From assembly GCF_964340395.1 (NCBI RefSeq), contig NC_135554.1:15866592-15930591 (forward strand): a DNA stretch of 64,000 nucleotides, given 5' to 3'. Every line of letters begins with the position of its first letter. Position 1 is the first letter of the stretch. The notes under the pieces are model-generated. The model was given only the letters and a program-made list of their open reading frames with translations, had not been told where the DNA came from and searched no databases. Of the stretch, positions 41,901-55,625 are shown one piece after another. Made by a program: the position numbers and the translations under genes. The DNA is from Glandiceps talaboti (taxonomy: Eukaryota; Hemichordata; Enteropneusta; Spengelidae).

Positions 41901-44900
41901 TAATGACCGGAAAACAGGAAGTGAGGTTCCGTGAAATGGGTCACGATCTGCTTGTCACATATCACCTCAATATGTTGACTAGTTAGCAAAATGGCAGACA
42001 TGAACACTTCGTATGTATATCCAGGTGATGGTTGCCGTACATATTCCCAAATGCAATCAGGACAGAGCTGTGAGTAATCCTCCATTTTTATGGATGTTAC
42101 TTGCATTGGAGTAGGCCACACAATGTGAAATCTGACAGCCGTCGTTCCCAACACGATCCAAGAACAGTAATGAGAAGTTGGAGGGATTGCCAGATGAATC
42201 CAATATCCTGTGAAAGCTGCAGTTGACATATCAAACAAAAAACAGCGTCGGCAAGAGAGAAGAGCTCAAGGGCATGCTACATCTAGGATGTTTCCTTATC
42301 ACTCCTATTATGTACAAATAATGGTTGATTTGTGATGTACTCCTAATGGAATCGAGCCATGCTGGTGCTCTTCACTTTTCTCCTGGAGGAATGTTAAGTT
42401 GACAAGAATCTGTCAAATTCTCTCTTTCTTCTTTAAACCCATCACTGCAGCAAACAATCTCTGCAATGATGGGGTGTGGATTGCCACAAATCGTTTCTTT
42501 TCAAACATAGTCTTCCTGTTTTGGGGGCAATGTTCATCACACATAGTACCAACACAATCTTGAAAATTTGCAAAGTGGATATTTTCCCACGGGCACCCAA
42601 GGAGAGATGTTGGAGATTGGCAATAGAAGAGAACACAGTACTAAACTCCAAATGTGTACATCCACAGCTACTTTGATATCCATCCGTAGTGCTAGTTTGT
42701 TTCCATAAGTAGTCATGGTTCTCCTAGATCACCAAAACAACGTAGAGAATCCTAACATGTGTTTGCCGATTGGAGTTCTTTGATGACAAGGTATACAGGG
42801 GTTCAAATGACAGCCTATGTAGTCCTTCAAGGATTAATACAAACATTGTAAAGAGAGTTTTGGTGTAGACTGGTGACAATACAAACAACATGATGAGGTG
42901 TGTGTACATGCATTTTATGCCCCACCAAAAGAATCATTGATAAACCCAACTTGATCACACAGTAGTAGTAGTGAGTCAAGTATAAATGAGTGGAGCAGTA
43001 TACATGATATATATGATCATATCCATAACCAGAGCGTTGTGCTTTTACAACTCGGTATAATTCCTGATATTACCTGGGATGCCATTAGTGTCATATACAC
43101 TTGCACTTCCATCTTTTTTACTAATCGTAAAGCTACTTACCACTATCTATGCAGTGAATCCATCATACCACTCTGAATGGTTGACAGGTTGAGATAGTCC
43201 ACACTTGAGCTGGAGGGACAAAAGCACTGTCTCCAATATCCCTCTTAATACCTTTCTGATCTGTATGGAATGAAGCGAGCCCTGTGAATGGTTAGCAACT
43301 TTCCAATTAGAGCAGACAATCTACAAAGACCAAGTGAAATTAACTGGAACTTTACGTCTGGTGTCATATCGGAAGGAAAGTCGGACTTGACAGAATTCAT
43401 CTGTCATGGGCTCAGCACGTCTTAAAGTTTTAATGCAGTCCCCGTTGTGCATGTCAGTCTGTCTTTACTAAGTTTGATGGGGATTTCCACCCAGCAAGGA
43501 GCTGAAATGCAAGACAAATGCACCTGGCAGCAAAGCAATTGTGTAGTGGACCGTTTTCATGGTCTCATTAAATTGCCTTGTATACCTCATAATGGAGAGG
43601 TAGAGTGGATCGACATGCCGTTTAATGAATAACAATTATGCTTCTTAGCTTGCCTGCTGTGTGATTCCTCAGTTCAGGTAGATTAATGAGACCTGACACT
43701 TCTAGATCATTCCAATCATTTGTAGGGAAGTGTAGGTAATTATGGTAGGGTGTAGGGTACTTCATATATCAGTTGTAATATCAGTCCTCCACCCACTGTC
43801 TGTAAATAGAATCGTCTGGTTGTTGATTTGTGTCATGGTATTTAGACCCTGTCAACAAATTCCCCAAACTCAAACATGCATCTCATGCTGACAGCCTATT
43901 ATTATCACCATGTATCATGTCTCTGATTTCAATACATAAACAAAAAATTTTTGCCAGAGGACAAAACTACCTGCAGCAGAATGGAATCTTCCAATAGTTC
44001 ATTTCAGGCAAAGTAATGAGGTAATACCAGATACTCGTGTTTGGTTGCAAGATAGTTAACTAATATTCCGCCAAATTTTCCATGGTTCATTTCTAACTGG
44101 GATGAGTGCGATCAACTGTGGAGTTTTGATATTGAATCATAGTGATAATTCTGATGCCTAAAGTTAGCCAGTGGTATGACAGGGTAGCAGTTACATTCGA
44201 GGAATATTATCATACAATATGATCAGAAAAGTAGGTAGGTAGAGAAGAGTATGCCACTGTGGATGTCAGTGCAGTTATTGATGAGTTTAGGTCTGTCATA
44301 GTGCAAATGCCAATTGACTAGTATATTGCCATCCATAAGTGGACTTAGAAAAATCACGCAGCAGCCAAATTATGCATTATTTCAGCATCACCAGTTTATG
44401 GGAAAGTCTGTCCGTCCTTGTTTTCATAAACCATCCAGCAGATGGTTTTGATTTTTGCAATGTTTAGGAGAAATGGGGAAACTATAAACCCTGGCAGATA
44501 TGTCACAATAATAACGCATGATCCAAATTGTAACCGTCATTTCCATATGACCACTCAATTTACAACTGTTCTCACGGGTTGTTGATTTCAAAGTGGCACA
44601 TCTACTTTGGATATTAAATTTGCTTTTGGCTTGTATTTTTGTTGCTCAATGTCATCCATGAGTTTAATACATCAAGTGAATTGATATACTTGTCAGCAGG
44701 GGCAGTCTAAATGACAATATTAGTAAGACAGTGGGCGGCACACTGTGTTTCTCCAGTCAACATGGTCAAATTATCAGAAGTGTACACTTTATAATGGCTT
44801 AATACATTACATGTAAAGGATGTCTTAATGATATTAAATCGAATTACAAGAAATTCAACAATCCTGCAGAGTTGCCGTGGTAATGATATATTCATGTGAA

Positions 44901-47900
44901 ACCTTCATTTTTGTATGTATCAAGTAATGGGGATTAAACAAAGCTGTGTAGACTGTCTTTGATATCCAATATTTTTTCTCCTCAAGCAGAATTTTTATGA
45001 GAAATTATGTATTCACAGCAGCCTACGAAGCTTACCATGGAGCGTTTTACTTTTTCATCTATTACTGTGTACTAATGTAATATTTTTGTTATAAATTATT
45101 TCAATTAAAAATGTAATGCGCAGTTGTGCAAAAGAGTTGTCATAGTAACCAATATATCTAAGAATTTGGTTACTGAAATGTAATTTTGTAGTAAATAACT
45201 TCAATTCAAATGTAGGTATGTAGTCATTGCGCCCAGAGACTGTTGTCATGGTAACCAAACAATCCAGACTCCATGAATGTTTTCCCAATACATCAAAATG
45301 AATGTTGCATATTTCATGGCAATTGATAGAATATAACCAGCCTATAGCCAGACTCCCCTACAGACATAGAGTTGGTTTATGTATATGAAAATTGTGGTAA
45401 TCAATCTTTTCAAATAATGTGAATAGTAAACATTTATTGAATATTTTAGAGTACACAATGTTTTCATATATCAATGTAGTTTGATGACTGCTGGTAATAA
45501 AGAGCTAGATAACTAGAAGACATTATAGATGTGATGTATTCATTTAAACAAGATACGTTTTAGATCATGTCACCCATGTTAGATCATTTTATGTAGAACA
45601 TACACCGCTCTCATATACAAAAGCAGTTGAGGTGACGAATAACAAACACTAGTCGATCTTAGATCATTGGAAGGTGTCACAGTTGTAATGTATTGGACCT
45701 AGCAGTTTCATATAACTAAGCACTTTTTATAGATCACCCATTTTAGATAATTGGTCAATCAGTGCACAGACAGTGATAACGATTATCCAATATAACAAGC
45801 CATGGTACAGATATTGCGATCAATAGTGATGAAGATAGAAATTGTATCTTTACCGTATGCTGTCCATGGAGACACAAAACCTGTCTGTACAGTTTCACTG
45901 CTATTATCTCATATGATGACCATAGCTAGGTAACTACGGCATACCAAATCACATAGTCAGGCATCCGGCTTCTGTACACAGACTGATCTCTAAACTCATC
46001 AGTGGCTCTCTTCATAAAACAATCAAATAGAGAGAAGCAGAGGGTTGTCATGGCGATACAGCAACACGAAGCTTCAAAGGATGCTCACAATATCCTAGTG
46101 AAAAGCAGAGTGTGATGGAGAAAGGAGAAAATGTGTATGCAGGTGAATTTGTGACAGGAATTTATTGGTGGCTTTGTAGCATTGTTGCAGGGGCACCTTA
46201 ATACCAAGTAATCTCTTAAAACCACTACTCTATGTCAGTCCTGATTGCTTTTCTTCACACACACCAGGTTTCATTTCATCTGACAATGCATGCAAACCCT
46301 TCCAGTCATAATCATGCATGAAAAGAAAACGGAATTGCCCAGATACAGTAATTGCAACAACAGTTTGATGAAAAAGTACTTGAAGGGAGTGACCCGATCA
46401 AAACCAGCTTATCCATGTACACACTGTATGCTCTGAATGTGTACTTCCTCAGATACATTCATACAGTGTAAAGGTAGAAAGTAACAAGGGACATGATATA
46501 AAATATGAGCCAGACAGAGAACAGTAAATAAGGCATTATTATTCTCCTCATATTTATCATGACAATTTCTGTTTAGAAGTTTAAACAATGTAGTTACATA
46601 CTTAAAATCGCTGTGTCTTGATAAATCAAATCAGCTACTGTAATTCATTCTTCTGCAAGCTGCCACCTGTTATGGGTAATTATAAAACATAGTGTTTGTT
46701 ATTTCATAATTATCTGTGCTCAGTTAGTTATAATTAATGTTTAGTTTGTGAACGTTTCCAGAGAGAAAAGAAGTGTGAATATTTATTTAATATATGCTTA
46801 TCTATGTCATGCTATCCTGTAGAATTTGAATAAAAACAAACTAAAGGTGCAAATATTATTTGAGTTTTTAAAGTACAAATTTCAAAGTTACTGATGTGAT
46901 GTACTTTTATCTTGGTGATTAGTGGAGTGTGTGACTCCTAGAGATGTCGCGTACTCTGTTTTATGGGCTGGTTTTCATGGCGTACATGTTTCATAGTTTC
47001 ATGGTATGCACAGATTGTTTTCAAATTTATCTATTTTGGACATGCTTGAATGAAGACCGGAAACCATACTGTGGGAATGCCTTTCATAATTGCAGCGTTT
47101 TCATTGGAAGTTTTGACAAGTACAATCTACAAGCATTTTCACTGTGATTTATTAGTGCCCCTGTAAAGTTTTATGGAGACATAAATGATCTGAATTGTTC
47201 TTGAATTGTCCATTTTAACTTCTTTAAACCATTTCAAAAATTACTGGAGTGCTGTAGTGTCGGTCAAAATAAAAGTGATCGAAATAAGTGTGTAGTGTAG
47301 TGTATGGCATGCAAAGTTTGTATGTTGTTGCTTTTTATGCGCCTGAAGTTTGTTGCATATTGAATTCCACACACCACTTGTCCTTAGAACTCCCTGTAGA
47401 TTTATTGTAAATTGTTCTCAGGAGAGAAAAGTGTTCCCTTGGGGCACTTAACCATACACTCTAAAACTTTGCCCATAGCAAGTGTGTACCTTGTTTTGTT
47501 GATTGCAGAACCCAATCACTCATTGTACGCTCTAGCAAAACAAAAAAAAGAAGACATCTCCAGTCTTTCATGTAAAAAAAATGTAGCCATGTCTGTTTGG
47601 TTGAGTCTGTGAGAAAGTTTAGAAGGAAGTGTGAAAGTGGTCAAGAACTCAAAGTATTTCATCTGAGAAAGCAGTGTGATATTTGATTGGTGAATTCCAG
47701 CTGTGGAAAAGATTTGGTGAGGAGGTGTTAATAATAACACAAGTGGCCATGGTTTCATTAAATGCTTGTTGGACATAAAAGATGAATTTTCAGTTACACA
47801 GTCATCACTTTCTCAGTATGGGAGTGATTGGAAAAACACATTGCTTTTGGTTAGCAAAGCTGTGCTACGTATACGTAACACAAGCCATGTGGGTGTCTGT

Positions 47901-50900
47901 TTCGGTGTTATGGTCCATGTGTTGGTTTCTGTATGTAGTCTGTGAGAAAGAGAAAAAGTAGGGATAGTAGAGTAGAGAAATATTACCATCATCAATATCC
48001 ATCAACATTTTGTAATGAGCAAATACCAGTAATGTGATAAGTGCTATAAAGTGACATCATTGTTGGGTGTTTGTAATGTTTGTTTAAAACCCTATGCGAA
48101 ATTATGACATGTGGAATGCCAGAGTGTCATGAATTTGAAAAATATTTGTATTGCGTGTCTGAGGCAATTCAACATACCTGTTGGTAAGTGGGTCCAAGTG
48201 AAAAGTATACGCACTGAGTCATGAGGGTGCATTCGTTCTGCCTCTCCTGTTTGTCTTGGAAATGTCAGCAGAAAACACTAGCTGTGGCATGTTTGTGTGT
48301 TTGCAAAGCATAATGAAGCTGAAAGTAATGGGAGTAGTTCAGAAGGAACCTTACCTCTTCATTCAGTGGTCTTGTTTTCCCTTCCTCTACAAACACTCAG
48401 AAATGTAGGGAAATAATGGGTTCTTGTTTCTTCAGTGGACTCTTAAGTGGTCAGGGTTTTTTTGTAGAGAAAGCCATCGGAGTACTTCATACGATAAGAA
48501 ACAGCCAGCCAGCTGCTTGGGAGGATCAATTCACCTCTTCTAGTCCTGTCACAGACAATTGTCCATGTCTGTAAATCATACAGTCCAACCCATAGGGATA
48601 CAGATTAGACCAGATGTAAAGAAAGAGATAGATAGAATGCCCCTGATATTGTGAACCGAGGTAAAGAAAAAAGAAAAAAAAAAGCTCTGTGGTCTAATGA
48701 ACTATCCAGTGTGTATGTGCATAGTGATCATTGGCAAGCCTCGGAGGCAACAACCAGACAAGAATGGATTGTTATGAATATGTGCTTGCCAGCCAATTGT
48801 ATTAGTGAGTGCATAATAACAAGTCAGGTTGTCGATGGCATGCAATGCGGGGATTGTGGGGAGGTACTCCTTTAATAAAATATCAATGCTACCTCAAGGG
48901 AAGGTACATTATTAGCAGAATAAATGGCAATAGCCATTAGCAGTTAGTCGGAGTCTGGGTGAGATAATTGCTTTCTGCTCTATGCTTGCTTATTACCATT
49001 ATTCTCAGATAACTCATATTCCCCCTTCTGTTAGGACACGTAGATAAAAAAAAAAGAGAGGAATAAAATTGCAGCTGCCAGGTTGTCTGAGCGACAGGAA
49101 AGGTAAATGATGACTCCGATAACATCTCTTGTTGTTGCTTGAATGAATGGAAAATCTAACAGATAATGGGGACAACAAGAACATTTTTAATTACTTTCAT
49201 TTCTGTCAACACCATAATATCATTCATATGTTTCCGTGTTTCTGACATATGTGTGTCATTCCGGCTGATATCCAATATGTTGGCAGATAATAAAAGAAAA
49301 ATTGAAATCTCCGTAAAATTTTATGGGGATGGAGTTTCTTCATAAGTCATATTTCATACAAATGGATATTTCAAGTATAGTTATGACATGAACTATTTGT
49401 ATCCTGAGATTAGTATTATTTATATACCCATTATGTGATAAAAGGGTATAAAGTACACATTATGTAATAAAAAGGTATCCTGTAATGATTTTGTGTCTCT
49501 CAGAAAGGGTGGTTAAGTGTAAAAGGGCACTGCTACAAATTGTGTTATAAAAAGTTTATCATTGGTTGAATTGCACATGAATTGCTTATTGGAAATTACC
49601 ACTCACCTTTGCCTGATTATGCAAGCCTCATTACGAATGTAGAAGTATCATACATACAGACATATCACCTTGTGTCAGCGTGAGTAGGTTACCACAACGA
49701 TTTCTGTCACAACTTAAGTGTGAGGCTGCTGGATGGCATTACCATGTTTTTATGCCGTAGTACAGTATTTGTTTGATGAATGGATTGAAGTCAATAATTG
49801 TAGTTTCGAAAGCAGGACAGAGTCGGCTGCTGATTCCAAAGGACATCAAAGTGTGACTTGAAGCAGCTATGAGTTCTCATGTGTTGATTTGTGTTCGTGT
49901 GACTCAAAACATTCAGTTCGTTTGAAACAGATGGATGACATTTAAGAGACATGTTTTACTTGCCATCGTATATTTGTTGGTCACTGGATGTCGGCAACTG
50001 TTGGCAGAAGAGAGATACTAGTTGACAGATCTCCGTGAGTGGCTTTACTGTGAGTTCCCATGGGTTAATTGGTGTGGTGGCGATGGTAATCCAGCCACAG
50101 TTTTCTGATACAGAGGCTTAGGGAATCCTCTCAACCGGCAGTTAAACCTCTTACAACTAAACATACGGGAGATAGAGATAATGTAATGTTTTCAACTTAC
50201 GTGCTGCATGTGGTGTAGTACACATATGACAGGGTCTGTCTGCTCACTTCCCTCCTAGGTATGTGTGTAAGGCATTAACGTGCAGTGAATACTGGTTGCC
50301 TTAAGTTAATGATCACATTGTGAGCTACGGTTCCATTTACTGGCACTGTTGTGCGAAAACATTAACAAGAATGTGCAGTGTATTGATTGGCGGCAGTGTT
50401 CATCATTAATATCAGCAGTAACGACCTCTGTTACTTGACTCTTATTGCAATGTTAATAGGTTTCTCTCTTAATTTATATATTACTATTGCCTCAAGTGGT
50501 GTCGCCCACAGACTCCTATACAAATTTAATCATGGCAAGCTGGACTGCGTTATCACATTGCCTTCAGCCCATTAATATAACATGGTTTAGTCTTTCCAAA
50601 TTCTATGAATGGAAACGGCTTTGTTTATTCTGTAATAGAAACAGCATTATCCCCTCTGTATAGTAACAGAGGTATTTGTGACTCAAGCAGATTTTTTTTT
50701 TCTTTGGACCAAATGTTTAGATTGGGATTTTGTTTTTCTACACGTTGTAGGCACATACCAGAGAAGGCCGAGTGTGTTGTTGGGTTCTGCTTCATTGGCT
50801 AACTTTAACACTATCATCGGTTTCCCCAAAATTAATTTGCTGGTCAACATGCTTGTCTATGGAGAACTCTACCCATATGGTATTTTGATTCGCACAATAG

Positions 50901-53900
50901 GAAGAAATTGGTGGGACATTCCATTATATGATGGGGATGTTAGCTCCTAACTCCAACCAACTAACCCCCCCCCCCCCACCCCGTCTAAATAACAACACTT
51001 CTACATGTATGTTATTAATATGTGTTTGCCTATGTCATAATACAAATACATTTTACTGAATTTTTTTTTCTCTTGTGCAAGTTCCTGATTAAAAGTAGGA
51101 ACTGAAATTATTTTTGCTCATATCATAAATCATATCGTTCAATTTTTCTTTATTTTAATTGAAATAATGATGTGTATCATTGAGAGAGCAATTAGTATTA
51201 ATACTTCAATGTTGCCATGAACTATTAGTTAATAACTCTCATCTCAAAGGAAAATACTTCAATCTATGAACCCGAAGGATACATAAATGTTTTCAAGTAA
51301 CTTATGAGAGCCTGGCCATGCAGTATCAATGACGGTGAAATTGGAACATTACTTCAACCATGATTGGGGAGGGTGAAGGGGGGAGGGGGGGGGGGGGGGA
51401 ACCATAGATATATTTGACCACTATGCTGCCCTCAACGAACACTCGTATACTAATGGTCCTCTGCTCTCATTTTCTTGCTGGGAGAAAGAAATTAATTTTG
51501 CTATCAATCCTTCATCTATTTAACGTGTAATGAACCTCCAGAAGAATTGGTCAAAGCTGGATATAAATAATATCACTCTAAGTTAGGTGATTCATCATCA
51601 TCTGTCCCACAAGCACATCAGCCCATCATCATCATCTTTCCCCACCCCACCACAAATACATTATCTTGTCATCATCTACCCCACCCCACCACAAGCACAT
51701 CAGCCCGTCATCATCTGTCACCACCCCACAAGTACATTATCTTGTCATCATCATCTATCCCATCACAAACACATTATCCTTATCTATTTAAGTCTCTACG
51801 GATGATATCTGGCCATGATTAAATGAGTAAATTCCACCATTATTGCTGAGTATGATAAACTAGATAGTTGAGGTAGAAGTCAACTTGAATATTATCTCAC
51901 CCTATCATGGTGATCCTTTGAGAGTATCCCATCACAGTTACGCCAAAGATAAGAAGAAAAGTAAATAATACCCAATTTCAATCACTTGGAAAAACCAATT
52001 TGAAGCCATCATGCTGCATCTATATTTAGCTTATAGTCTTTGGAATCAAATTATTATTACACTGATCTCTGGAGAGATTCTGAATTACTCCGTTTTTTCT
52101 GTCCAGAGAAGTTGTTTTAACATTAATTATTGTTTCAGTAGACAATTACTGTCTAACATTGTTTGTGTTGTCAAGGTAATGTCACCTGCCAGGTAAGACA
52201 TTTTACTGGTATTTCCAGTCTTCAGTCTGACTCGCTAAAGATCACTGGAATGGTTATATTCATTGCAGTATTTCTGTGCATGTGTTAGTAAAAGGATGGG
52301 GGATGTATTGTTAGTTATTTGAATGGTTTGCTATACATTTACATATTATTTTTCTGAGAAACCCAAAATAATACAACATTGAGCTTACCTTCATTCCTGC
52401 GTCACAAAAACACCATAAAGTGAGGAATTTCCCATTTTGCTGTCACCTTGTACAATTCTAGTCTGGACTCTTTCCCTGTTACAAGTTATATTGACAATTT
52501 AAAGTCAAAAGGTTCCTTTTGTAAAGGATATGAGGAAAACAGCAGGCGGGGTACTTTTTTAAGATCAAAGAGTCCCTGCCACAAAGACCAGTAGAAAGCT
52601 TGTAATGCAGGACCATGCACACATACCAGGATACTAGTTGTTAACACAGTGGGTTCACATTTCAACTAACTCTTCAAATTAAAGTTTTACGAAGAAAGAA
52701 AATCCCACACATTGTGATGGAAATAATACAGATAGCAATTACTAGTAAATAATGAATTTTCTTTGTCCTAGAGGATTGCTTGCTTTGAAGACAAGAGGCT
52801 ATTTATTGATGAGCTAATTACCCTAAGTTTAATTCACCTAGACACTTATCAGCATGGTTTGATTGGGAATTGCCAACCACTGTGTCCTCCCAGAGGGATC
52901 TGACGCGCCATCAGTATTACAGTAACATTCTGGATGAATAGCCACATTTTGTATAGCAAGTTGATATGGACCCCCATCTATGTATGGACTAGTCCATTAT
53001 CTCTGCAACAACTTATTAATGCTTTCAGTGATATAGGGGAAACCTTATCTGTTGTTTGGATTGTATTAAAGTTGGATGAAAATTGTTGAAGTGGGACACA
53101 ATAATTGAAGTGGCAAGTGCAGTGAATGTGATTGCTGTGATGCAATGATACATGTTTGCTGTGTAGCAGGGAGTAGTGTTAATTTGTAAAGTAGTGCTAG
53201 AGCTACTAACTCATGTGTGAAGTACTGCCAATCAGGACATAGATATTAAAGTAAGATGTGTTTATAGCAAAGTCTTTTGGCCACGAACCATTTCAGTTAG
53301 TTTATATCCTCTCAGTTCGCATTAAATTTCTTCAGGTACAGACTACAACCAGAGTAGTATTGTCTGGTCAGTGGTTGTTGAACTATCAGTCTTGCCCTTC
53401 CCAGGATACATTGGGCAGTAGGAGGAGGGGGGGGGGGGTCAGTTTGTAGTATTACATATTGTATTGCTGGAGTCAGAAACCAAGGTAATGATGTAGGAAA
53501 AATTGGGAGGGGGGGGGGGGGGGGGGGGCTGTTCAGTAATGGAAGAATACATAGAAGACAGAGAATTGATATCCTGGGGGAGCTTTATGTGATGTTAGTA
53601 GTTAGATTGATAGGCTATTTGTGGAAAAGAGTCCCCCTATCAACAATTATTGCTAATTTTGTCTCATGAGAGTTAGGCATACATTCAATGAAAAACATGG
53701 GGTATTAAAGATTCCCCATCCCTTTAAAAAATGAAGTTGTACTTTATGAAGACTTGTAAAAAAAAACTAAAATTAAGGCCACACAACTTGCCTTAGAGCT
53801 GTTTTTTTCATCGAATGTTACTGATAGATTAGTTGTTATTGAGCACAAGATTTGCTATTATAGCAGTGTGAAGACATTAACAGAGAAGCGCTATCATTGT

Positions 53901-54482
53901 TTGTAAAGCAATGCACACAAAGAAAGGACTCTCTCTCTCTCTCTCTGTAGAGAGAAAGGGCGGTATCTCTGTACTCAAGTCCTGAAAAGTTATTGAAAAA
54001 ATAGCCATCATTGCTCAGTGAGCTGCAACTAATGAACAAAATAAATTGTACATGTTCCCCTTTATTTACCTGGTGCAGTTTATTAAAGGGCTTTGTACTA
54101 GTTTGCACTACGAATTAACAAGTCTGCCAGACTTAGTATAGGACACTATCTGTGCAGATGTACCAACTGTTGTGTTCCAGCATCCAGACATCATTTGGGT
54201 TCATTGTATAAACGATGATCACTCCAACTACAGAGAATGCATACTTCATGAGGAGACTAGAAACTCAGCAAGTTTGATATGAAATGACAAGAATTTGTTC
54301 CCAGTGAGGTTGGATTTAAAACACTTTATTCTATGTTTCGGCCATGTACGTAGGACTTTTGTTAATAAAATACCAGTGGATAAAAATTTCAATGTAAAAC
54401 AACTGACATCATTTGAGACTAATACTCAAACTCGTGCAGGCAGTTTTATCAACTTTTCCTTCTCTTCTCATTTCTGTCTGTC

Positions 54483-54524
<42 letters not shown>

Positions 54525-55267
54525 ATGCTACCTATCATCCAAAGATGAGAGATGAAACCATCCGTGTCCCAAGCCTACTCCGATGGCTTCTTTTTCCTAA
54601 CTTAGCCGAACATCTCCATTTCAATACTGATCAATGCATGTTTTATAAGCATGACTTTCATCATTCAAGTGTTGCTACCTTGTTATGGCTTCCTTGAGCA
54701 CCCAGCATTATGCATGACCAATTCCACATAAGATGGAATGTTTGCTCTACTTCAGTGTCATCTCCATAGAATTGTTTTTTGTTGTAAGGTTGTGAGCTTT
54801 GGCATCAAATCGTCACCTTGTTACCAAGTGATTCATTGAGGTGTGCAATGATGCAAATGATACATTCTATGTTTTCACATTATTCAGTTTTGTTCACAAA
54901 GATTATAGCAGCACAGAAAAGTAGTATACACACTATGGCAATCAGATTTGGTATTTGAGATTAAAAAGAAGGTGTGGTAGCTGTTGGACTATCACACATC
55001 TACCAACAGATATATACATGCAAGTGTCCATCCATCCATCCATACATATGTGCAGATCTGTCTGTCCATCCATCCATCCATCCATACATATATACATACA
55101 TACATACGTACGTACGTACGTACGTACATACATACATACATACATACACACACACATACACGCATACATACATACACACATACATACATACATACATACA
55201 TACATACATACATACATACATACATACATACATACATACATACATACATACATACATACACACACAC

Positions 55268-55317
<50 letters not shown>

Positions 55318-55588
55318 GTGTGTGACAACACCTCTGCATGTACATGCACACATATACATGGTCATACATACACAATCATGTATGTATGAACATGGACACA
55401 CATCTATGCATGCACACATTACAATTATAACACATCTATACATTAGAATTATAACATGCATACCTGTTCTCATACACACACACACGTACGTACCATACGT
55501 ACGTACGTACGTACGTACGTACGTACGTACGTACGTACATACATACATACATACATACATACATACATACATACATACATACATACAT

Positions 55589-55625
<37 letters not shown>

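Noticed and set aside
41900-42238. 112-codon minus-strand open frame
   Set aside because: No recognisable domain or splice context; frames this long are expected by chance in 64 kb read in six frames at this base composition.
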